NCBI GenBank assembly: GCA_002007465.1
Contig: LNAC01000036.1
Coordinates: 6,790,021 to 6,854,020, forward strand
Length of the DNA: 64,000 nucleotides
Source: Ailurus styani
Lineage: Eukaryota; Chordata; Mammalia; Carnivora; Ailuridae
Direction of reading: 5' to 3'
A model generated the notes under the pieces. The model saw only the letters and a list, made by a program, of their open reading frames with translations. It made no database searches and had not been told where the DNA came from. The stretch's first letter is position 1, and each line of letters starts with the position of its first letter. Of this stretch, positions 57,365 through 64,000 are shown piece after piece. The translations under genes and the position numbers were made by a program.

Positions 57365-57692
57365 CAGTTGACCCTTGAACAACATGGGGATTAGGGGTAT
57401 TGCCCCTGCATAGTCAAAAATCCACATATATCTCCTGATTCCCCCCAAACTTAACTGGTAATAGCCTACTGTTGACCAGAAGCCTTTCTGATAATATAAA
57501 TAGTTGATTAACAAATATTAGCATGTTATATTATATCCTGTATTCTTATAATAAAATAGGCTCAAGAAAAGAAAATGTTATTAAGAAAATCATATTGAAG
57601 AGAAAATACATTCTCAGTACCATACTGTAAAAAAATCCATGTAGAAGTGAACCTACACAATTCAAACCCAAGTGTTGTTCGAGGGTCAACTA
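57365..57692. mobile_element. Tigger-type (MER44-like) DNA transposon, internally deleted
   Basis: Starts CAGTTGACCCTTGAACAACA and ends GTGTTGTTCGAGGGTCAACT, which are inverted repeats of each other. TA lies at the left border. About 330 bp with no coding capacity. Confidence 0.78.
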
Positions 57693-57779
57693 TCTAATAA
57701 AAATATTAAATATGACTTTAAGAGATATTATACATATAAATCTTTTCCTCAAATTATATATTTAAACAAATACTCAAGG

Positions 57780-59940
57780 CCATTGTATGATTGAAACACT
57801 ATCATTCTGTGTGCATTCTGGCTCCTGAAATGTGGTCTTTCCTTAAATGCTCTTGCAGATCACTGTATTCCTGGCATTGTTTGAAGGAGTTACCGAGAAT
57901 GCTGGAGCAGCCTCCTCAAAATTGTAGTTTTTTACTTTTTCTCCTGATAAATTTCATCTGAAACATCAGATTTTTTTCTGTGCTAATACAATCTATGTTT
58001 CCTCTTCGTCTCACTAATAGTCTTTCTTATCTCTCAAGTAATCTTCATGATATTAAAAGATACTCTTATATTTTACAAATGGGAACCAAGGCTTGGAGAG
58101 GTTACCTTCCTCGAGGTCATTCTGGCAATGAAACTCTTTCCATCAAACCATGCTGCTTACTTCTACAATTTAACAAAGCAGGGCTTGATGTCTGTAGCTA
58201 TTTCCAACCAATGAGAACATTGCAAGAGAGGAATGCTCAAACTCTTCAGCATGGCAGACCCATCCCTTCTCAGCCTGGACCTCAATTCGCCCTTTCTATC
58301 CAATTACTATTACCCGACTCATTCCCTCACATACCCTGCAGTATCAGACTGGCCGCTGTTTTATGAATATGCCTTAGAGTCCTGTCCTTTTTTTTAACTC
58401 TTCATACTTGTTTTACAATGCTTAGAATATCCTCCTCTTGTGTTAACCTGGTCAAACGCCTACTTATTCTTTATCATCCACCAGTCATATATGTCATCTG
58501 TATTTTCTTTCCATATTTCCCCAGATACTTTGCCTAGGCAGTCGTTCATTGTTCTTTTATATGTTTCCATGGTACTCTCAACATAACACCGTTATGATAT
58601 ATCTATATGTTATAATTATTTAGCTATAGAGATATCTCAAAAGAGGAGAGCTAAGAAATCATTAATGTGAAATATCCTTCAGAAACCAAAACTAATCTTG
58701 TATTATCACAACAAATGCTGTTTTAAAATGTTATATAATTTTACCTAAAAATCATGATAAAAAGTTTATTTGCAGTGAAAATGATGAATGGCTTGTAAGT
58801 TTAAAAAATTAATAAAGATTCTTTTGCAGTGATGAGAGAAAGATAGGAGAAACTCTTACAGACTATAGTGGAAGTGCCACAGGACAAGAACTTTATATTG
58901 TTCATGGTTTTATCCTCTATCCCTTAAAAGAAGAACTAGCGCTCAGTAGTTAATAATAATGCACTGACTGAATGTTATTTTCTAACATGTTAAGTTACAG
59001 GGTTAAACTAATGATTCTTATTACTGTCAGAATTACAGTATTCATTCTATGCTTACCCATCATATTTAGTGAAAACTCCTCCCCTCATAATTATAAAAGT
59101 TTTCTTTGTTTTTTTAAAAGTCAAAAGAAATTAAAGTTTGAGAATTAGTGGCATCCTTAGAGAAGACTAGGGATATGAAAGACATCTGAAAGTCAAGCCC
59201 ACGGCAGTCTATTTTAGACTATCAAGGTATTTTCTGATGTCAATAATAGCGATGTAAAATTCTAGACAAAGTACACGTTACAGACACAAAGACCACTGTA
59301 GGAACTGGAGTGTGGCACTTTTGTGGTTCCTTTATGTAAAAAAGTAACAAGGTAATTTTTTTCTGTTAATAAAACTACAACTTCACCTTTATATAGTAGT
59401 TTTGAGTCTTCAAAGGACTTTCAGTTTTTACTCATTGGCTCAGTAAATATTTACAGGGAGCTAGAGACTATCCTATGGATCAGGAATTATGTACGAAGTC
59501 CTGGGGATACAAAGGAGAATAGGATATAGTGCTTCAGAAACTCACAGAGTACTAGACAGCTTTGCTGGGCTCTCATTCTAACGAAGGCAGATACAATAGG
59601 CCTGCCACCTTCACTGTATGGGGGATCTGATGCAAATTTGGTACACCAGCATCTGACAGTAAAGTACTGCAAAATGCAGTAACAGATTTCTGTAAGGAAG
59701 TCTTATGCCTATAAGATAGTGAGCACAGAGTAGCTCAGGGGGCAAAAAATGCAAATGAACTATAACAATTCTCACTCTGATTAGAGTAAACTCAGTGTGT
59801 GTCTGCAGAGACATAACAGCTGTACTGTGGCAACTTGAAGAAGAGCTTGCGAGTAGTAGTTTGCACATCGGAGTTAAGACGGTGTGCCCTGGATGACTTA
59901 ACTTCAAATTTCAGTGTTTTAATTTATCCAGAAAATACTT
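57780..59940. other. CHD9 intron: MIR and L2 scraps, otherwise unrecognised
   Basis: A reverse MIR piece lies at about 58060-58160 (TTTACAAATGGGAACCAAGG). L2-like sequence lies at 58390-58580. An old repeat end (CCTGGGGATACAAAGGAGAA) lies at 59430-59540. An open plus frame at 57980-58366 (128 codons) spans the MIR and has no recognisable domain. Confidence 0.45.
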
Positions 59941-59949
59941 ACAATTATG

Positions 59950-60060
59950 CCATTCTGATAAAGGTGTTAGGAATGTTAAATGAGATAATATATGTTAAGT
60001 GCTAAGTATAATGCCCGGCACCTGGCTAAGTCTCAATAAATGTTTAATATGATCATTAGT
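59950..60060 (+). mobile_element. MIR 3' relic
   Basis: TTAAATGAGATAATATATGT, then CCCGGCACCTGGCTAAGTCT and CAATAAATG. Confidence 0.7.
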
Positions 60061-60365
60061 ATTTTAAAGTAAACTTCCTGAGGAAAAGGACTGGAAATTT
60101 TACCCCTTTACAAACTTCACTGGGTCTAACATAGTACTCTGTATACTGGAGATGATTTTCATTATTAAATGCAGAATGGAAAAATGGAAACGGCACTGTG
60201 TTATATCATGGGGAAAAATGGTCATCAATTTTTCTGCTTATTTTCCTTACTCTTGGGCAGAACACATATTTACACAAGTGGGTAAATATGTAAAAATGCT
60301 TCATCATTATGAATTTGATAAGCCACAGAAATAAAATATGTCAAGATCTGTAAGGCATCACCTAC

Positions 60366-60587
60366 AGGAATAAAAGCTCCTAAATCTTCCACATAACCTG
60401 GGTGCTCCTTAAGCCATTTTTCCAAATCCTTTCTCTTTGGTGCATCATCGCCTGCAAGTCTTGTCCCATCTTTGAGGTTAATAACTGGAACTGGACTTTC
60501 TGTATCAGGAATTCCTTGAGGTTGAGTATAGGACAGTGCTGGATTTATCCCTGTAGAAATCTGTGAGGTGGTTAAACCCAAAGTAAC
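60366..60587 (-). CDS. CHD9: CHD9 exon with first BRK domain
   Basis: The exon encodes 74 residues, VTLGLTTSQISTGINPALSY, then TQPQGIPDTESPVPVINLKD and GTRLAGDDAPKRKDLEKWLK, ending EHPGYVEDLGAFIP. The part from PVINLKDGTRL to HPGYVED is a BRK domain, a small fold found in CHD and Brahma/BRG1 remodellers. The acceptor is TTCTACAG at 60589-60588; the donor is ATTCCT then GTAGGT at 60365. An alternative donor four bases further (GTAG then GTGATG) would break the frame with the next exon. Confidence 0.95.
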
Positions 60588-60884
60588 CTGTAGAAAAACA
60601 ATCAAGTGAAAATTTAATTTCTATGCTTTATCATTTGATTTTTGGTCTAGTAAAGAAAATCTTTTTGGAGAGGAAAAAAGCTAGCTGTTTAAAATTCTGC
60701 TTAATTTTTCAAATTTAAAATTTTCATGAATCTTGGTCAGTGCTGGATTCCTCTGAGATATAATCCAGAAGTACAATCTAATTTCCTAATTAACATTTTA
60801 ACTCTGTAAGACATTCGTAAAACAGCAATATGTATATTTACTAGGACTGAATTTTGGACTCAAGGATCAGTAGTTTTTACTTAC

Positions 60885-61024
60885 ATGGTTAGGTGGTTTA
60901 TTTCTGTTAAAAAAGAGGATGTCAACACCTTCTACATTCTTCCTCCTTCCCCGCCTTTTTTTGACTATAGGCTGGTTGTCTAATCTAACTCCATTGGCAC
61001 CAAGGGTTGACTGAATGGAAGTAC
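60885..61024 (-). CDS. CHD9: CHD9 exon with AT-hook-like basic patch
   Basis: The 140-nt exon encodes TSIQSTLGANGVRLDNQPIV, then KKRRGRRKNVEGVDILFFNRNKPPNH, after a split first codon (phase 1 in, phase 0 out). The acceptor is TTGATTAG at 61026-61025; the donor is AACCAT then GTAAGT at 60884. KKRRGRRK resembles an AT-hook, consistent with DNA contact by the CHD C terminus. The other two phases meet stop codons, so the upstream exon must end in phase 1. No exon meeting that demand was identified between here and the right edge. Confidence 0.9.
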
Positions 61025-61396
61025 CTAATCAAATAAAAACATGCAAAAGAGTAGTCAAAATCTAGATCTTAAGCCAATTAAAAGTACTTGTTTTTCTAAA
61101 CATATGAAAGTGTTAGTTCTTATTTTATAGATCTTAAATCCAGCAATTCTGGGGCTAAAAACACCTCCATTCCTCATTTAAAAACTTGGAGACCTATAAG
61201 CAACTTTTTGACTTGTCTCTTCAAATTTTTTACCCTGATATTCACATATCTTATCTTTCCTTTTTGGAGGAAGAAGCATGTCTTTCTCATATAAAAAGAC
61301 AAATCCTTCCTTTTTCTTTGAATCCATTAATTCCTACCTTTTCTGAAAGCTTGTTTTTTCAACTATCTTTACTTTCTTGTGCCAAGATATCTTATT

Positions 61397-61690
61397 CTAG
61401 AGTCTTCTCAACTTAAAAACATGACCAAACTCAAACAAAAAATAAACCTCTTGCAGTCGTTTTATAATTTTCAAAACTTTTGAAAGGTTGGTCTTTGTTG
61501 TGCTCCATTTCTTCATGACCAACTCATTCCTCAAGGTCCCATAGTCCATTCCCGTGCCAGCCTTCTTAAGGTATTTTAAGATCACCACTAACTTTTTAGT
61601 TGCCAAGTCAAACTGAACTTTATCATTCCTCATTTCAGTAGACTCAACAAAAACGTGTCTGAGAGGTATGAATGAAACTGTTCCATGCAT
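61397..61690 (-). pseudogene. Unidentified 97-codon open frame, possibly a retrocopy scrap
   Basis: Minus-strand frame MHGTVSFIPLRHVFVESTEM, then RNDKVQFDLATKKLVVILKY, LKKAGTGMDYGTLRNELVMK and KWSTTKTNLSKVLKIIKRLQ. The middle has the look of an evolved helical protein (alternating Leu/Val/Ile and Lys) rather than random AT-rich translation. A Kozak-like AAAAATGGCC lies just upstream in another frame. I cannot name a parent. It lies in a CHD9 intron on the same strand, about 370 bp from the nearest exon; it is not a CHD9 exon in any phase I could fit. Confidence 0.3.
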
Positions 61691-61835
61691 TCGGCCATTT
61701 TTTCCAATGAATAAATATTTATCAAATAGCTTATATGTAGGTATGAGGTACTACGATGGTACAAAGATGGGTTAAATGTAGTTCCTGTCCTCAAAAAGTA
61801 CATAATCTACAACTCTCTTATTAAAAGAAAATATG

Positions 61836-62025
61836 GGGGTGCCTGGGTGGGACAGCTGGTTTTGCCCCGACTCTTGGATTCGGCTTGGGTTGTGATCTCA
61901 GGATTGTAAGATTGGGCCCCCGCATCGGACTCTGTGCTCAGTGTGGAGTCTGCTTAAGACAATCTCTCCCTCTGTCACTCCCCACTGCTCTCTCTCTAAA
62001 ATAAGTAAATAAATCTTAAGAAAAA
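61836..62025 (+). mobile_element. CAN SINE, diverged
   Basis: GGGTGCCTGGGTGGGACAGC head; AAATAAGTAAATAAATC tail. Confidence 0.87.
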
Positions 62026-62154
62026 AGAATATATTATTAAGGATGAGATTTTTAAAAAATAGTTCACAGCTTATAGTGAGAAATGAATTTTCAACCATTC
62101 AAGGAGAATTTTTATTTTTTAAAGACAAATTTGATTATGTCACTCCCTTTATTT

Positions 62155-62340
62155 TTTTAAAGATTCTATTTATTTATTTGAGAGAGAGAGAGACTGCAAG
62201 AGCAGGCACACAAGCAGGGGGAGAGGGAGAAGCAGGCCTCCTGCCAAGCACGGAGCTCGATTTGGGGCTCAATCCCAGGACCCTGGGATCATGACCTGAG
62301 CTGAAGGCAGACGCTTCACTACTGAGCCACCCAGGCGCCC
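62155..62340 (-). mobile_element. CAN SINE with apparent 3'-transduced sequence
   Basis: Head CCACCCAGGCGCCCC at right, tail TTTTTTTAAAGATTCTATTT at left. The target duplication CAAGGAGAATTTTT lies at 62342-62355 and at 62100-62113, leaving about 40 non-SINE bases (62114-62154) inside the duplicated flanks. Confidence 0.85.
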
Positions 62341-62559
62341 CCAAGGAGAATTTTTGGAGCAAGTCCAATGTATCCCTGAATAAGGAGTTGCACTTTGGCT
62401 GGTCATGTAACCTTACGGAGGCCACTTATATTCACCACATCTCAGTTTCAAAATGGTACCTTAATTCATATGGTAAGGATAGCTAGTTACAATGATTAAA
62501 AATTGTGTTTGCATACAAAAGCACAATAGGAATGTGACATAACTTTTTAATTTTTGTCT

Positions 62560-62825
62560 TTTTAAAATTTTCTTATTAGTAACATATAATGTATTATTTG
62601 TTTCAGGGGTACAGGTCTTTGATTTATCAGTCTTACACAATTCATAGCACTTACCACAACACATACCCTCCCCAGTGTCCACCACCCGGCCTCCCCAAAC
62701 CCTCCCCCCCTCCCCTCCAGCAACCCTCAGTTGTTTCCAGAGATTAAGAGTCTCTTATGGTTTGTCTCCCTCTCTGGTTTTGTCTTGTTTCATTTCTTCC
62801 TCTCTTCCCCTATGATCCTCTGCCT
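62560..62825 (-). mobile_element. Carnivore L1 3' UTR fragment
   Basis: GTTTCAGGGGTACAGGTCTT and AGTCTCTTATGGTTTGTCTC, reversed L1 3' UTR as at 44735-45000. Confidence 0.88.
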
Positions 62826-63689
62826 AGGAGGACATAACTTCATAAAAAAAGAGAAGCTTTCATTATCTACGAAGTGAATTTCACTATAACCAGATTAACA
62901 AGATATTAACAAATATGATTTGAAAATACTTTCACTGTAGTACATTTTAGCTATAATAATAAACCAACTTTCCCAAAGTATCACTTTTAAAAGTACCATT
63001 CTATTTCATAAGAAGTTCTCATGGCTTCTTATTCTAATATGAATGAAATGACTTACATCAGCCCCTTTTCCTGAATGACCCTCAACCCCTAATCCCTGTC
63101 CCAGCTCAGTTTTCATGTTGTCTATAATCCGGATTCGCCTTTTCTAAGCAGGCTCTGCCTTCATACAAATCTCTCTCCAGTAGGAATTTACACATTAGCT
63201 AGGTCAGTCTTATCACAAAACCATACCATTAAGCCTCTGGTCCATGTTGTTTCCTGTCCCTCCTTCCCCTCTCCCACGAATTTCACTTTCTAGATCTGAT
63301 CTTCCTCTTCTAGATCGTGTTCAATTCTACCTCTTCCAGAGGACTTGGCCTAAGTTTCTAGGCAGTAGTGACTTCCCTCTTCTCCAGTATTTTTTAACTA
63401 TATATAATGTGCTGTGTAGCAAAACATAGTATCTTGTTTTTTAAATGTCTTGTCTAATATTTTAACATGTAGATCTTGGTTTACCAAGCAACTGAAAGGT
63501 AGACAGTGTCTTACATTACTTTTTACTTATTCTAAAGTTATATAAAAAAAGTACTTAATATAATTATCTCTGGAAAAACAACTGTATACACACCAACTTG
63601 TACATTTATAAACAGACCCTATTTGGCCATTCATAAACATATTCTATTTGGCCAATTAGGTACTATTGTGATGTCTTTCTTTCTTTCTT

Positions 63690-63891
63690 TTTTTTTTTTT
63701 AAAGATTTTATTTATTTATTTGACAGAGAGAGAGAGAGGTCACAAATAAGCAAAGAGGCAGGCAGAGAGAGAGGAGGAAGCAGACTCCCTGCTGAGCAGA
63801 GAGCCCGATGCGGGCCTCGATCCCAGGACCCTGAGATCATGACCTGAGCCGAAGGCAGAGGCTTCAACCCACTGAGCCACCCAGGCGCCCT
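63690..63891 (-). mobile_element. CAN SINE, young subfamily
   Basis: Poly(T) and AAAGATTTTATTTATTTATT at left; CCACCCAGGCGCCC at right; (TTTC)n at the left flank. Confidence 0.93.
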
Positions 63892-63922
63892 CTTTATTTT
63901 CTTTCTTAAAAAAAAATCCAGC

Positions 63923-64000
63923 TACCTGGGCACCTGGATGGCTTAGTCAGTTAAGCATCTGACTCTTGGTTTTGGCTCAGGTCACGATCCCAGGGTCCTG
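63923..64000 (+). mobile_element. CAN SINE, cut by the window edge
   Basis: GGGCACCTGGATGGCTTAGT head and GGCTCAGGTCACGATCCCAG; continues past the right edge. Confidence 0.88.

Larger units (their letters stand above)
47400..64000 (-). other. CHD9: CHD9 gene, 3' part (last five coding exons, 3' UTR, introns)
   Basis: CHD9 is a SNF2-type chromodomain helicase of the CHD6-9 subfamily that remodels chromatin in the nucleus. Only the C-terminal part is here. Five exons on the minus strand (140, 222, 129, 105 and 876 nt including stop) join in frame and give about 490 residues: an AT-hook-like basic patch, two BRK domains, a hydrophobic Leu/Met/Gly-rich region and a Ser/acidic tail. The paralogue CHD7 shares the BRK region, but the C-terminal tail (ending SSSSEDSDSSNED) and the [16 protein letters not shown] linker context fit CHD9 best. 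The chromodomains, helicase and SANT-like parts would lie beyond the right edge. Position next to RBL2 supports the call. Confidence 0.94.

Noticed and set aside
57980..58366. 128-codon plus-strand frame in a CHD9 intron
   Set aside because: Covers a reversed MIR relic, has no known domain, is opposite in strand to CHD9 and shows no splice context.
63055..63145. Possible CHD9 exon on the minus strand (KRRIRIIDNMKTELGQGL... followed by a perfect GTAAGT)
   Set aside because: The acceptor side lacks a pyrimidine tract, and the phase does not fit the next exon at 61024, which needs one carried base (that phase ends in a stop here). The surrounding CT-rich sequence looks like an old L2/L3 relic.

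Overview
The window is nuclear DNA of a carnivoran mammal, most likely a caniform and plausibly a mustelid. About forty tRNA(Lys)-derived CAN SINEs occur in both orientations. Many carry the 'gcgcctgggtggctcag' head, and several share the 'tgggttaaagcctctgc' continuation. Carnivore-type L1 3' ends, MIR/L2 relics, MaLR LTRs and spliced vertebrate genes make up the rest. There are no prokaryotic-style operons. No CRISPR array, phage, or novel multi-gene system was found. The species call is inference from SINE type; no sequence search could be run.

Layout. Two genes lie on the minus strand, head to tail, so both read right to left. (1) From 26623 down to the left edge is the 5' part of RBL2 (p130, a retinoblastoma-family pocket protein). 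Nine coding exons were resolved at single-base level with GT/AG borders and consistent phase, encoding residues 1 to 449. A CpG-island promoter lies at about 25.6-26.85 kb. Its introns hold three processed retrocopies: ST13 (456-1980), RPL5 (10040-11100, inserted inside an L1) and RPL17 (13185-13819, complete 184-codon reading frame, flanked by a 13-bp target duplication). (2) About 26.8-47.4 kb is intergenic: L1, L2, SINE, MER5A and MaLR relics, a GGAA microsatellite and one 86-base assembly gap. (3) From about 47.4 kb to the right edge is the 3' end of CHD9 (a chromodomain helicase): a long 3' UTR and the last five coding exons, which encode both BRK domains and the acidic, serine-rich C terminus. 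The CHD9-RBL2 order and orientation match the human 16q12.2 arrangement as I recall it.

The two genes are not known to act together as an operon-like unit; CHD9 is a chromatin remodeller and RBL2 is the pocket-protein subunit of the DREAM repressor. The most useful observations concern genome dynamics. They are the intact RPL17 copy about 160 bp upstream of RBL2 exon 5, a SINE carrying what looks like a 3'-transduced L2 scrap, an A-tail-only insertion, an L1 relic about 40 bp from the CHD9 second-BRK donor site, two coding-like orphan segments I could not name, and a CHD9-RBL2 spacer that looks much shorter than I remember for human.
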